Shown piece after piece: positions 1 through 8,706 of a DNA stretch of 47,545 bases; position 1 is the stretch's first letter; each line of letters opens with the position of its first letter. Made by a program: the position numbers and the translations under genes. Location: contig NZ_AZGJ01000012.1 in assembly GCF_001436395.1 (NCBI RefSeq), positions 1 to 47,545 on the forward strand. Reading direction: 5' to 3'. The stretch is from Secundilactobacillus malefermentans DSM 5705 = KCTC 3548. GTDB lineage: Bacteria; Bacillota; Bacilli; Lactobacillales; Lactobacillaceae. The notes below the pieces were generated by a model. The model did not search any database. It saw nothing but the letters and a program-made list of their open reading frames with translations, and was not told where the DNA came from.

Positions 1-45
1 CAACAGGATTTGACAGAGAGCCCAACAAAATCTGTTCGATATGTA

Positions 46-438
46 CTAAGACGATTTTTTCTGTTTGGGCTTGGTCTTATCTTTTTCAACTAACCCAATG
101 CTAACCTGTAATGCCTTGTCAACTTGCTTCATCGTTGCATCCTCTAAATGAGTCACACGATCACGCAATCGTTGCTTATCAATCGTCCGAACTTGCTCCA
201 ACAGGATAACTGAGTTCTTTTCAATTCCTGTGTGATCTGCGGTAATCCCCACGTGCGTTGGCATCTTAGGCTTTGAAATCCGGGCCGTGATTGCTGCGAC
301 AATCACAGTCGGACTGTAATGATTACCAACGTTATTTTGTACAATTAATACGGGTCTCATTCCGCCTTGCTCAGAACCGATTACTGGTGACAGGTCTGCA
401 TAGAAAACATCGCCGCGTTTAATTTCAACGTTCGCCAA
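46..438 (-). CDS. mazF: MazF/PemK-family endoribonuclease toxin
   Basis: A 130-aa protein with the MazF N-terminal signature ([19 protein letters not shown] at about residues 8-26, then RPVLIVQN). The family cleaves mRNA at short sequence motifs and is held inactive by a cognate antitoxin. The length is slightly above the usual 110-120 aa because of a Lys-rich C-terminal tail. The start is a TTG at 436-438, preceded by a GGGGATGG ribosome site; no ATG is available in frame near the conserved N-terminus. It follows a 52-codon acidic ORF (483-641) by 44 nt, and alr and acpS lie upstream, as in Bacillus and lactobacilli. The family call is firm; which RNA sequence it cuts cannot be read from this. 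Confidence 0.93.
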   Translation of the reverse strand: MANVEIKRGDVFYADLSPVIGSEQGGMRPVLIVQNNVGNHYSPTVIVAAITARISKPKMPTHVGITADHTGIEKNSVILLEQVRTIDKQRLRDRVTHLEDATMKQVDKALQVSIGLVEKDKTKPKQKKSS

Positions 439-482
439 TTATTTTCCATCCCCTTTTACGTGTCCACAATAACTGGGCACAA

Positions 483-641
483 TTAATTCCAAATTTTATC
501 CAAATGCCACTCCGCTTCCTCTTCGCAAGCGGCAAACTCCTGAGTGATTTCCCGATTCAACTCCGACATTTCTGTGTATCCCCTTGCTAAATCATAAAAG
601 TCATCGTGCTCGCCACTCAGTTGCTTAGTCGTTAATTCCAC
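483..641 (-). CDS. Small acidic protein, probable MazF antitoxin
   Basis: A 52-aa ORF starting with GTG at 639-641, with a strong GGAGG site 7-11 nt upstream. It is strongly acidic (about 14 Asp/Glu against 4 Lys/Arg) and ends in a Glu-rich stretch (CEEEAEWHLDKIWN). Position directly before mazF, co-directional, and the acidic tail fit the MazF-wrapping segment of a MazE-type antitoxin. It is shorter than Bacillus MazE/NdoAI (about 90 aa), and I see no clear ribbon-helix-helix DNA-binding N-terminus, so autoregulation may be absent or different. The antitoxin role is inferred from context and charge, not from a recognised domain. Confidence 0.7.
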   Translation of the reverse strand: MELTTKQLSGEHDDFYDLARGYTEMSELNREITQEFAACEEEAEWHLDKIWN

Positions 642-681
642 GAATTTACCTCCAAATTAAACTGGAATGGTGTCATAACCC

Positions 682-713
682 AACTTAATTTCTCTATAAT
701 CTGAAATTAAGTT
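682..713. promoter_or_regulatory. Perfect 11-bp inverted repeat between alr and antitoxin gene
   Basis: Arms AACTTAATTTC (682-692) and GAAATTAAGTT (703-713) are perfect complements separated by 10 nt that contain TATAAT on the plus strand. It lies 41 nt upstream of the antitoxin GTG and 33 nt downstream of the alr stop. There is no T-run, so it is a poor intrinsic terminator. An operator for the toxin-antitoxin pair or an RNA processing hairpin are both possible. Confidence 0.45.
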
Positions 714-746
714 TACCATGCTTTCACCAAGAAAGGAACTACTTTG

Positions 747-1865
747 CTAGTGAAGATACTTTTTTGTAAGCCTTTCAGCAAAACCACACGCAATTTCATA
801 GTGGTTCGTTTGGCAATGGTCAGCCAATTGCTGCAACGTAATTTCTTGATTACCACTCTTGCCTACTAATACCACCTGTTGACCTGGTAAATAATCTTTT
901 GGCAGTCTAACCATTATTTGGTCCATGCAAATTCGACCAAGAATATCGCATTTTTGGCCATCAATTAAGACGTAAAATCCATCAAGATTTCTTCTATATC
1001 CGTCAGCGTATCCAATCGGAATCGTCCCCACAAATTCATCATGCTGGGCCGTATAGGTTGCCCCATAACCAACGCTGTCACCCTTTTTAATTTGCTTGGT
1101 AAAAACCAGTTCACTTGATAAGCTCATGGCTGGATGTAACTCAAATGGTGGTTCCAATTCAGTCCCAGATGGATTTAAACCATACCCAGCAGCACCGTAT
1201 CGTACCATATTAACGCCTTCCAAAGGGTGGTGCCAAAGAGTTGTTGCAGAATTGGAAATGTGCACGAACCTTGGTAATTTAGGTAAAGTTGAAATAAGCT
1301 GATGCCATTTTGCCAATTGCTTCTTGAAATATTGATCATCTTTCATATCAGCAGTTGAAAAATGGGTAAAAATACCATCAAAGATAAATTGAGGCTGCTC
1401 TTCCAAAAATTTATACGCCTGAAGTAAATCGTTCGACTCCCGAAATCCAATTCTGCCCATGCCGGTATCAAGCGCCAGGTGAACAAGCAATGGCTTAGAC
1501 TCAGCCTGTAGATTCTTATTTGCCTGCACTAACCAGTCTAAAGAGCCCACAGATGCCGCAATTTCGTTCCGTGCCATTAGTTTGGCATCAGTAGGGGAAG
1601 TTATGCCTAAAACGAGAATTGGGTCTGAAATCCCACTTTCTCGTAGTTCTAGCGCCTCATCCAAAATGGCAACACAAAATCCAGTTGCGCCTGCTTGCTT
1701 AGCGGCATTCGCGGTTTCCACCAATCCATGTCCATACGCATTGGCTTTCACCACCATAAATAATTGGACCTGATTGGCCAATAGCTTGATTGCTTCTTTA
1801 ATATTATACTGAATTGCCTTCAGATCAATTGTTAGAACACTTGGTCTATGAATTCCAACTACCAT
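747..1865 (-). CDS. alr: Alanine racemase (PLP-dependent)
   Basis: Interconverts L- and D-alanine and so supplies D-Ala for peptidoglycan and teichoic acids; cytoplasmic. The PLP-lysine motif VVKANAYGHG (Lys about residue 40) and the C-terminal catalytic Tyr region (SVGYGATYTA, then GYADGYRR) are intact. Length is 372 aa, normal for the family. The ATG at 1863-1865 overlaps the acpS stop codon (TGATG), so the two genes are translationally coupled; a TTG one codon earlier is possible but less likely. The acpS-alr-mazF order is conserved in Firmicutes. The nearby murF uses the D-Ala-D-Ala that depends on this enzyme. Confidence 0.97.
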   Translation of the reverse strand: MVVGIHRPSVLTIDLKAIQYNIKEAIKLLANQVQLFMVVKANAYGHGLVETANAAKQAGATGFCVAILDEALELRESGISDPILVLGITSPTDAKLMARNEIAASVGSLDWLVQANKNLQAESKPLLVHLALDTGMGRIGFRESNDLLQAYKFLEEQPQFIFDGIFTHFSTADMKDDQYFKKQLAKWHQLISTLPKLPRFVHISNSATTLWHHPLEGVNMVRYGAAGYGLNPSGTELEPPFELHPAMSLSSELVFTKQIKKGDSVGYGATYTAQHDEFVGTIPIGYADGYRRNLDGFYVLIDGQKCDILGRICMDQIMVRLPKDYLPGQQVVLVGKSGNQEITLQQLADHCQTNHYEIACGFAERLTKKYLH

Positions 1866-2227
1866 CAAATTAGCTTCCTTTCTAAAATAACCTCAGTCAT
1901 CACAAGCTTTTTTGTATGAGAAATTGACAAAAACGCACTGCCTTCGAATGGATGGTGACTAAATACTGGCTTACCTAAATCGTCCGCAGCAACTTCCAAT
2001 TCCTTGAAACCAAGTCTTTTTCCAATTCCGGTTCCGAATGCTTTGCTATAAGCTTCCTTAGCTGACCATCTATTCGCCAAATAAACAAGTGCTGCACGAC
2101 CTTCTAACTGCTGATAAGCGGCAAGTTCAACATCCGTTAAAATTCGATTTGCCAGGGAAGTTTGGGAACCCTCGCCCGTTTTTAATCGATCAATTTCTTC
2201 AATATCAATGCCCAGTCCATAAATCAT
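1865..2227 (-). CDS. acpS: Holo-[acyl-carrier-protein] synthase
   Basis: Transfers 4'-phosphopantetheine from CoA to apo-ACP, activating fatty-acid synthesis. The 120-aa length is typical of the trimeric AcpS class. Motifs: GLGIDIEEIDR at residues 4-14 (Mg-binding Asp8) and NRWSAKEAYSKAFGTGIG, which contains the second metal-binding Glu. The ATG start has a GGAGG site 9 nt upstream. It overlaps alr by one nucleotide at its 3' end, and the cshA terminator lies upstream. Confidence 0.97.
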   Translation of the reverse strand: MIYGLGIDIEEIDRLKTGEGSQTSLANRILTDVELAAYQQLEGRAALVYLANRWSAKEAYSKAFGTGIGKRLGFKELEVAADDLGKPVFSHHPFEGSAFLSISHTKKLVMTEVILERKLI

Positions 2228-2303
2228 GGTTTGCCTCCGTTGAGTTATTCAGAACTTAATTATAGCATACTGACAATTGTCTTTCTTCTTTGAAAACTGT
2301 CAC

Positions 2304-2338
2304 AAAAAAAGCGAAATTCCAATTGGAATTTCGCTTTT
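2304..2338 (-). terminator. Intrinsic terminator of cshA
   Basis: A 10-bp stem (2311-2320 with 2325-2334, loop AATT) reads as GCGAAATTCC...GGAATTTCGC followed on the minus strand by seven T residues. It begins three bases after the helicase stop codon and separates it from acpS. Confidence 0.9.
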
Positions 2339-2340
2339 CA

Positions 2341-3966
2341 TTAGTCTTTATTTCTGATAGTAAAGCTTCGATTACTTGATGAAGCACTATGGCTCTTGTG
2401 ATTACCACCATTATTTGAACGATGGTCGCCACCGCCACGGCGATCGTTTGAACGACCTCCGCGATCGCTTGATGAACCACCACGACTTCCGCCACGTGAT
2501 CCACTTGAACGGTGATCGCCACCGCCTCGGCCACCACGTGATCCACCTGAACGATGATCGCCACCGCCTCGGCCGCCACGTGATCCACCTCGGCTTCCGC
2601 CATGTCCGCCACGATAACCACCAGATTTTCCACCGCCCTTGTGTCTTGGTAATGGTCGTTCTGGGGTAATCTTAACGGGAGTTTGGTTAGACTCGTCATT
2701 AGTAAGATCATTTAAAAGTGCAGCAACTAAGTCAACCGTATCGTATTGCTCTAATAATGATTTAGCAACTTCGCTGTACTTGTCAGTGTCAGTACTCTTA
2801 ACTAAGTCCTCAACCGTACTCTTAGCATTGGCAAGTTGGCTAACCAATGCTTCTTCATCTGTAGGTGGCTTCAATGGAAGCAAGCGCACCTTGGTTAATT
2901 TCTCAATTTCTCTCATGTAGTCCATTTCGCTAGGTGCAACGAATGTTAATGAAACACCATGATGTCCGGCACGGCCAGTACGGCCAATACGATGGACATA
3001 ACTATCTGGATCTTGAGGAATATCAAAGTTATAAACATGTGTAATATTATTAACGTCAATACCACGAGCAGCAACATCTGTTGCCACAAGAATATCAAGT
3101 TTGCCAGTCTTAAATTCGTTTAAGATTTGCATACGACGCTTTTGAGTTAAATCACCATGAATACCAGCTGCGTTATAACCGCGAGCTTGTAAACCAGAAG
3201 TTAATTCATCAACACGACGCTTCGTTCTCGTAAAGACCAGCGTCAAGTCTGGTGATTGAACGTCAAACAAACGTGTCATAACGTCAAACTTCTCGAAATC
3301 TTTAACTTTAACATAATACTGATCAACTAAATCAGTCGTCAATTCTTTGGCTTTAATCTTAACGTGTTGAGGATCAGTCATAAACTGAACACCGACACGC
3401 TTGATTTCAGGAGGCATTGTTGCAGAGAATAACAGTGTTTGTCGATCCTCTGGCAATTGCTTGATGATATCTTCAATGTCATCCAAGAATCCCATGTTAA
3501 GCATTTCGTCGGCCTCATCAAGAACTAAAGTCTTAACGTGGTCTAATTTAACTGTTCCGCGACGAATATGATCCAATAATCGACCGGGAGTTCCGACAAT
3601 TATTTGGGGGTGACTCTTCAAACTGTTAATTTGGCGACGAATATCGGCACCACCATAAACAACTTGAACTTTTGCATGTTCGTCTTTACCTAATCTAAAA
3701 ATCTCTTCTTGCGTCTGAATAGCAAGTTCACGTGTTGGAGATACAACCAATGCCTGTATTTGAGGATTGTGTAAATCAACTTTTTCCAATATTGGAAGTG
3801 AAAATGCAGCGGTTTTACCCGTTCCAGTTTGTGCTTGTCCAATGATGTCTTTTCCCTGTAAAACTAATGGGATTGTCTCGGCCTGAATAGGAGTTGCCTC
3901 TTCAAAACCGCTTCTTTTTATTGCTTTAAGCAGTGCATCGGACAACCCAAGCTCTGTAAACTTCAA
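2341..3966 (-). CDS. cshA: DEAD-box ATP-dependent RNA helicase (CshA type) with RGG-rich tail
   Basis: Unwinds RNA in mRNA decay, ribosome assembly and cold adaptation. From the chosen start: Q motif (GFEEATPIQ), Walker A (AQTGTGKT), PTREL, DEAD (VLDEADEML), SAT (LFSATMP), and the C-terminal domain ending HRIGRTGRAG. After about residue 440 comes a low-complexity basic tail of RGG/GSRGG/DHRS repeats (a 42-bp tandem repeat in the DNA), which in related helicases binds RNA. The start is TTG at 3964-3966 with AGGAGGAA just upstream; the reading frame stays open to 4098 but that extension lies in the leader and has no family similarity. Length 541 aa. A promoter lies at 4090-4118, leaving a leader of about 115 nt. 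Confidence 0.95.
   Translation of the reverse strand: MKFTELGLSDALLKAIKRSGFEEATPIQAETIPLVLQGKDIIGQAQTGTGKTAAFSLPILEKVDLHNPQIQALVVSPTRELAIQTQEEIFRLGKDEHAKVQVVYGGADIRRQINSLKSHPQIIVGTPGRLLDHIRRGTVKLDHVKTLVLDEADEMLNMGFLDDIEDIIKQLPEDRQTLLFSATMPPEIKRVGVQFMTDPQHVKIKAKELTTDLVDQYYVKVKDFEKFDVMTRLFDVQSPDLTLVFTRTKRRVDELTSGLQARGYNAAGIHGDLTQKRRMQILNEFKTGKLDILVATDVAARGIDVNNITHVYNFDIPQDPDSYVHRIGRTGRAGHHGVSLTFVAPSEMDYMREIEKLTKVRLLPLKPPTDEEALVSQLANAKSTVEDLVKSTDTDKYSEVAKSLLEQYDTVDLVAALLNDLTNDESNQTPVKITPERPLPRHKGGGKSGGYRGGHGGSRGGSRGGRGGGDHRSGGSRGGRGGGDHRSSGSRGGSRGGSSSDRGGRSNDRRGGGDHRSNNGGNHKSHSASSSNRSFTIRNKD
2493..2590 (-). repeat. 42-bp tandem repeat encoding a 14-aa RGG unit in cshA
   Basis: CACGTGATCCAC recurs at 2493, 2535 and 2577, exactly 42 bp apart, with nearly identical sequence between. 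Each unit encodes GGSRGGRGGGDHRS. There are two full copies and a third partial one. In-frame tandem repeats of this kind can change copy number by slippage or recombination, altering the length of the helicase tail. Confidence 0.88.
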
Positions 3967-4089
3967 ATAAAATTCCTCCTGTGAATAACGTCCATGATGA
4001 CGTCTACCTGCTAACGAAAAATCCGTTCGTCTTAAGTCGCAACCAGCGTGACCATGAACTGTTCTAATCTTCTTAAACGTAACTAAACA

Positions 4090-4118
4090 ATAGTACAACT
4101 AAACGCATTGAAACGCAA
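4090..4118 (-). promoter_or_regulatory. Promoter of cshA
   Basis: -35 TTGCGT (4113-4118), 17-nt spacer, -10 TACTAT (4090-4095) on the minus strand. It lies between the murF stop and the cshA leader and supports the internal TTG start of cshA, because the longer ORF would begin inside the promoter region. Confidence 0.7.
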
Positions 4119-4137
4119 CTAATATTTATTGGATATA

Positions 4138-5508
4138 TTATTTTAATGCGTCTAAAACCTCTTCTAAGTGGATACCGTGACTGCCCTTAATTAAAACTAA
4201 ATCATCAGCAGTCACTTCTTTTTCAAGCTGCATAATTAAAGCGGACAAATCTGTGACCGAGAAATAATGCAATTGACTGGAAGAATAACGATCAATTAAC
4301 TTAGCATCTAATGCCTTCATATGCGTGCCAATTAGGTATAAAGAACTAATTTGCAGAGGGTCTAAATCTTCAGCCAATCCCGCATGCATTTCATCAGCTT
4401 CATCACCCAATTCAAGCATATCGCCTAAAACGGCGATTCGCTTACCCTTAGTTGGCACCTGGGTAAACGCATTTAGAACAAATTTTGCCGCCGTTGGATT
4501 TGAATTATAGACATCACTAAGAATCTGTTCGCCTGCTGATCCCTTAACCCATTCAGTTCGGTTTTCAGTTGCGTCGAACTTCTTGAGTGCTTCACGCATG
4601 TTAGCCGGTCGAATCTGATACGTATCAGCTACGGCCAGTGCAGCAAGCGCGTTATTGACGTTGTATTCGCCAATTAACGGAATCTCAAAAGTTTCATCTG
4701 GCCATTTATTAGTTTTAAACGTGGTCGTTGTTGGTGTTGCAACAACATCAGTTGGGTAGAAATCAACGTTTTCTGAACGACCGAACGTTTTCTGAAGTTG
4801 ACTCACTGATTTAGCCCGTTCGGTCAGCAACGGTTCATCCCCATCATAAATGAAGACGCCATCCTCTTTTAACCCATCAATAATCTCCATTTTGGCATCC
4901 GCAATTTTATCTCTCGTACCAAAGAACTCAATGTGCGCTTCACCAATCATGGTGATAACTGTCAAATCGGGTTGAACAAGATTACTTAAAAATTCAAGTT
5001 GACCAGGTCGATCCATCCCCATTTCAATGACCAACAATTCAGTCGTTGGCTCCATAGAAAGAATCGTGACCGGTACCCCAATCTCATTATTAAAGTTTTC
5101 CTGAGTCTTGGTCACGTTAAATTGCGTGGCTAAGATTGCAGCAATCATGTCCTTCGTCGTTGTTTTCCCATTTGACCCCGTGACAGCAACAACTCGTGGA
5201 TTAATTTTCATCAAATAATAACGACTCAATGCCTGCAAAGCTTCAAGCGTATCTTTGACCACAATCACTGGAAAGTCGGTCGGAATATCCGTTCGTTCAC
5301 TACTCCAAAAAGTTGCGACCGCGCCATTGTCGATTGCGCTTTTAATGAAGTCATGCCCATCTCGATTCCCAGATAACGGTACAAACAGTGTGCCATCCGT
5401 GACTTTGCGACTATCAAAACTAACACTGGAAACCTCGAGTTCGTTCCACTGTTCAATATCATTATCGGCATTAACCGCCTTGGCAATTTCTGCAAGTTGC
5501 ATTTTCAT
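4138..5508 (-). CDS. murF: UDP-MurNAc-tripeptide--D-alanyl-D-alanine ligase
   Basis: Adds D-Ala-D-Ala to the UDP-MurNAc tripeptide, the last cytoplasmic step of peptidoglycan precursor assembly. The ATP-binding P-loop VTGSNGKTTTKD is at about 109-120; the central ligase domain has NNEIGVPVTIL and EMGMDRPGQL, and the C-terminal domain has LSDVYNSNPTA and VLGDMLELG. Length 456 aa, usual for MurF. ATG start with GGAGTTAAC directly upstream. It heads the wall/helicase/acpS/alr group; a ddl gene, often adjacent in other species, is not present here. Confidence 0.96.
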   Translation of the reverse strand: MKMQLAEIAKAVNADNDIEQWNELEVSSVSFDSRKVTDGTLFVPLSGNRDGHDFIKSAIDNGAVATFWSSERTDIPTDFPVIVVKDTLEALQALSRYYLMKINPRVVAVTGSNGKTTTKDMIAAILATQFNVTKTQENFNNEIGVPVTILSMEPTTELLVIEMGMDRPGQLEFLSNLVQPDLTVITMIGEAHIEFFGTRDKIADAKMEIIDGLKEDGVFIYDGDEPLLTERAKSVSQLQKTFGRSENVDFYPTDVVATPTTTTFKTNKWPDETFEIPLIGEYNVNNALAALAVADTYQIRPANMREALKKFDATENRTEWVKGSAGEQILSDVYNSNPTAAKFVLNAFTQVPTKGKRIAVLGDMLELGDEADEMHAGLAEDLDPLQISSLYLIGTHMKALDAKLIDRYSSSQLHYFSVTDLSALIMQLEKEVTADDLVLIKGSHGIHLEEVLDALK

Positions 5509-5698
5509 ATTGTTAACTCCTATTTTGTTTCAGAAAATAAATTTAAAATGAGACCAAACTATGGATATAATTTGCCCTCATCTCTATTATCCATTTACTC
5601 GCTGATCAACTGATTACCATCACTTAAAAAGGACAGCATCTAAATCCAAAGTCAATTATACCATATCTTAATTTAAACTAAGATTAAGGGAGGCTCCT
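5509..5698 (-). promoter_or_regulatory. murF leader with extended -10 promoter
   Basis: This 190-nt gap contains a perfect TATAAT (minus strand, 5655-5660) preceded by TGG (5661-5663), an extended -10 element; no good -35 is visible. Transcription would start near 5648, leaving about 140 nt of leader before murF in which I see no strong terminator or known riboswitch. An imperfect GC stem (GGGAG/CTCCC) just before it overlaps the stop of the upstream 260-aa gene and may be a weak terminator. Confidence 0.6.
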
Positions 5699-6481
5699 TC
5701 AAAGCTCTCCCAAAACATCAAATGCTTCCTTACGCTCAATATTGAGTTTCCATCTGTGCTCCGTAATAACGTAAATTAAGGTTGCGACTCTTTCGGTATA
5801 ACGAAACACATCTTCCTGTTCATGCCAAGTGGGCTGCTGTTCCGGCTTTAATTCCGCGAAGACTGGAATCAAATACTGACGCTTTCGTTCCACAACTTGA
5901 TCAAATGCAAAAATGACGCCTTCCCTAAAGAGGGGTTGCAACTGATTAATAATTTCGTCAGAAAGATCATTCACTGCCAGTGGCCGGTTGAACATCGTCC
6001 AACGTTTACTATGCATCGACCGCAAATGGCGTTTCATGGAAATATCTAGAATATGACTAAAATCCTTTAACCGATGAAAATAGCTTTTTTTAAAATTGTC
6101 ATGAATATCCAAACAAGCATACCGATTTTGAAGTTTAGCGTAAAAAGGTAAATTTAAATGAGTTTCCATGTGGGATAGGTACAGTAGTTCTGCTATTTCG
6201 GTTGGCATCAATAAATCAACGTCATCTAAATCTTGAAAATCCAACCATTTTTTTGGTCTCAGTTGACGATCTAGTAAAAAGTTGCGGACATCATTTTGTC
6301 CCACAACCATTTGAAAATGAGTGTGCGTGTTGACCCGATTTCCCTCCACAGAATTATCAATTAATAAAATCTTGTCGGGAACTTCCGAAAGACCGTTCAC
6401 TAAATCAGCGTCACTAATCCCAAAGGTAAAAATGACGTTGTTTAGCTCTTCCATATTTATGTAAATAAAATTATCCCGCAT
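5699..6481 (-). CDS. Conserved-looking hypothetical protein, 260 aa
   Basis: I do not recognise this family. It is a soluble-looking protein without signal peptide or membrane segment, rich in His, Asp and Arg. Noticeable segments are NRVNTHTHFQMVVGQND (about 48-64), LLYLSHMETHLNLPFY (about 100-115) and a basic stretch MKRHLRSMHSKRW. The ATG has GGAGCGTGAG upstream and the codon use is like that of the neighbours, so it looks like a real gene. A -10-like TACAAT lies at about 6520. It sits alone between htpX and murF, so the context gives no functional hint. Confidence 0.75.
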   Translation of the reverse strand: MRDNFIYINMEELNNVIFTFGISDADLVNGLSEVPDKILLIDNSVEGNRVNTHTHFQMVVGQNDVRNFLLDRQLRPKKWLDFQDLDDVDLLMPTEIAELLYLSHMETHLNLPFYAKLQNRYACLDIHDNFKKSYFHRLKDFSHILDISMKRHLRSMHSKRWTMFNRPLAVNDLSDEIINQLQPLFREGVIFAFDQVVERKRQYLIPVFAELKPEQQPTWHEQEDVFRYTERVATLIYVITEHRWKLNIERKEAFDVLGEL

Positions 6482-6560
6482 TAATACTCACGCTCCGATT
6501 GATCCTTCTAGGTCAATTGTACTACGAAAGTATTCATGCGGGATAAAGATACGCATTTAT

Positions 6561-7448
6561 TTACATTTTTTCTAACCGTTCAATCCGATCCGCAGTTGCT
6601 GGATGAGTATCAAACAAGTGACTGGTTCGCTTCTTTTTCTTTGGATCCGATATATATAGCGCGGCGCTAGCGGAATCCACGTTTTTCATCGGTTGGCTAC
6701 TATCTAGTTTTTGTAGTGCCGAAATTAACCCATGCGGATTCCGAGTTAATTCAACGCTTGAGGCATCCGCTAAATATTCGCGGTTTCTAGAAAGAGCCAA
6801 TTGAATAATTGTTGCCACAATTGGCGCCAAGATAATTGAGAGAATGGATAGAACCATAAAAATGAGATCAATCGCGCTCGAGCCTTCCTTACGATTACGA
6901 TTTCCACCACCCCACCATAAACCACGCATTCCAAAGTTGACTAGAATAGAGATCGTCGAAGTGAGCGCAAGTGCAATTGTCGAAATTCGAATATCGTAAT
7001 TTCTGACGTGAGAGATTTCATGTCCAATCACGCCCTCAAGCTCTTCACGATTCATCATTTCGAGTAATCCACTCGTTGCCGCCACGGCGGAGTGTTGTGG
7101 ATCATTCCCAGTCGCAAAAGCATTTGGACTTGGATCATCAATGATATACACCTTTGGCATTGGCACTCTCGCAACTAAAGCCATGTCTTCCACCACGTGA
7201 AAAAGCTCAGGCGCCTCATTGGCATCTGTCACCTCACGCGCATGATTCATCGTCATAACAACGTTGGTTGACTGAGACACCATAATTAATGTGTAAACGA
7301 GTGCGATCACAACGGCGACAATCAGGCCGCCAAGCCAAGTTCCATAAAAATAGCCAATCGCTGCGCCAATAAGACTCACAAATAAAATGAACCCTATCAA
7401 AACGTAAATTGTTTTTCGTTTATTCTGTGCAATCTGCTGAAATAACAA
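6561..7448 (-). CDS. htpX: HtpX-family membrane zinc metalloprotease
   Basis: Membrane-bound M48 protease that degrades misfolded membrane proteins. Two hydrophobic segments near the N-terminus (about 13-57), the zinc motif GHEISH (His143, Glu144, His147), then two more membrane segments (about 155-172 and 190-215) and the third ligand region [15 protein letters not shown]. Length 295 aa, normal. The start is TTG at 7446-7448 with AGGTGATG just upstream. It lies 9 nt after lemA in one operon, the pairing seen in many lactobacilli and streptococci. Confidence 0.95.
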   Translation of the reverse strand: MLFQQIAQNKRKTIYVLIGFILFVSLIGAAIGYFYGTWLGGLIVAVVIALVYTLIMVSQSTNVVMTMNHAREVTDANEAPELFHVVEDMALVARVPMPKVYIIDDPSPNAFATGNDPQHSAVAATSGLLEMMNREELEGVIGHEISHVRNYDIRISTIALALTSTISILVNFGMRGLWWGGGNRNRKEGSSAIDLIFMVLSILSIILAPIVATIIQLALSRNREYLADASSVELTRNPHGLISALQKLDSSQPMKNVDSASAALYISDPKKKKRTSHLFDTHPATADRIERLEKM

Positions 7449-7457
7449 TCACATCAC

Positions 7458-8042
7458 CTACTTATCAAATCCCTTAAAGTCATCGTCAAAGTTAACTTTT
7501 GGCGTTTCTTTCTCTTCTTCTGGAACTTGAAGATAGTCGCTTTGTTTGAAATGGTGAATGCCTGCGACAATATTGCTTGGAAAGCTTTGAATCTTCATGT
7601 TTAGGTTTGCAACAGATGAATTATAAAGCTGACGTGAATAGGCAATTTTGTTTTCAGTATTAGACAGCTCTTCCATTAATTGCGTAAATTGCGTATTCGC
7701 TTTCAAATCAGGATAGTTTTCAGCGACTGCAAATAATGATTTTAGTGAGCCACTTAATTGGTTAGAAACCTCCATTGTTTTTTGGCGGTCTCCGGCTGGA
7801 ATCTCAGTCATTTGATTCCGAAGTCCAACGACTCTTGCCAGGGTTTCTTGTTCATACTTTGCATATCCCTTAGTTGTGTTAATCAAATTAGGAATCAAAT
7901 CATTACGACGTTTTAACTGAACGTCGATTTGACTCCATGATTCTTCAACGTAGGTTCGCATTTTAACAAGTCCGTTAAATTGAGTCATGTAGATGATTGC
8001 AATCAATGCAATCACGACGATAATAATAATCCATGTAATCAT
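7458..8042 (-). CDS. lemA: LemA family protein
   Basis: A 194-aa protein with one N-terminal membrane segment (about 1-20), followed by the LemA hallmark VEESWSQIDVQLKRRNDLIPNL and a helical domain (NTENKIAYSRQLYNSSVANLN). The fold is a helical bundle facing outward or anchored at the membrane; the exact function is unknown. ATG start preceded by GGGAGAGGGC. First gene of the lemA-htpX pair, so it may help present substrates to HtpX (inference from co-occurrence). Confidence 0.93.
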   Translation of the reverse strand: MITWIIIIVVIALIAIIYMTQFNGLVKMRTYVEESWSQIDVQLKRRNDLIPNLINTTKGYAKYEQETLARVVGLRNQMTEIPAGDRQKTMEVSNQLSGSLKSLFAVAENYPDLKANTQFTQLMEELSNTENKIAYSRQLYNSSVANLNMKIQSFPSNIVAGIHHFKQSDYLQVPEEEKETPKVNFDDDFKGFDK

Positions 8043-8128
8043 ATAAAAGCCCTCTCCCTTAGTTATTTGACCCCATCATATCAGAGTTTGTAATCCCTTA
8101 CTAGTTTGAGGGGTATCCCAGCTGAAAC

Positions 8129-8157
8129 TTGACGATATCTTTAAACTTTTCTAAACT
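8129..8157 (+). promoter_or_regulatory. Promoter of the phosphatase gene
   Basis: -35 TTGACG (8129-8134), 17-nt spacer, -10 TAAACT (8152-8157), 26 nt before the ATG at 8184. Divergent from lemA. Confidence 0.75.
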
Positions 8158-8183
8158 AGCTTTATTGAATCAAGGAGGTTCTT

Positions 8184-8648
8184 ATGAAATCAGTTATGTT
8201 TGTCTGCCTAGGAAATATTTGTCGTTCACCTATGGCTGAAGCCATTTTTAACAAACTCGTTTCCGATGCAAATTTAAGTCACAAAATTACCGTTTCCTCA
8301 CGGGCAACAAGCACCGAAGAACGGGGAAACGCTCCTCATCCAGGTGCGCAAAAAGTGATGCGTCAACACCATTTGAATTTTGACGGCTTCCGTTCTCAGC
8401 CCATTTCTCAAGAAGATTTTGAGACAGCTGATTTTATCATTACGATGGACAATCAAAATATAGTTAACCTAAACCGGATGGCGCCCGCCAACACTGCTGA
8501 AAAGATTCGGCTTTGTTTAGACATCCTACCTGATCACCGTGGTGAGGAAATCCCAGATCCTTGGTACACGCATAAATTTGACTATACTTATGAAATGTTA
8601 GCAATGGCTTTGCCTGCTTGGTTAGACGTTGTTAAAAAGAGTCTATAA
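8184..8648 (+). CDS. Low-molecular-weight protein tyrosine phosphatase
   Basis: Hydrolyses phosphotyrosine (or phosphoarginine in YwlE-like members). The phosphate loop CLGNICRS sits at the N-terminus (Cys8, Arg14) and the general acid is in DPWY (Asp125). Length 154 aa, standard for the family. AAGGAGG precedes the ATG by 7 nt. Single-gene transcript with its own promoter and a shared convergent terminator with srtA. Whether it acts on tyrosine or arginine phosphate cannot be settled from the sequence. Confidence 0.94.
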   Translation: MKSVMFVCLGNICRSPMAEAIFNKLVSDANLSHKITVSSRATSTEERGNAPHPGAQKVMRQHHLNFDGFRSQPISQEDFETADFIITMDNQNIVNLNRMAPANTAEKIRLCLDILPDHRGEEIPDPWYTHKFDYTYEMLAMALPAWLDVVKKSL

Positions 8649-8706
8649 AAAAATGGAATTAGATGACCGACCACTCCCACATGGTCGAAATCTAATTCCA
8701 TTTTTT
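8647..8706. terminator. Bidirectional terminator between phosphatase and srtA
   Basis: Long stem: AAAAAATGGAATTAGAT pairs with ATCTAATTCCATTTTTT across an inner region that itself can fold (GACC/GGTC). T-runs on both strands fit termination of the two convergent genes; it overlaps the srtA stop codon. Confidence 0.88.

Noticed and set aside
2256-2711. 151-aa minus-strand ORF rich in Val/Ala repeats
   Set aside because: It is the shifted-frame reading of the RGG repeats of cshA, has no ribosome site, and overlaps the cshA terminator.
3967-4098. N-terminal extension of the helicase up to 4098
   Set aside because: The cshA promoter overlaps it, the residues do not resemble the family, and AGGAGG points to the TTG at 3966.
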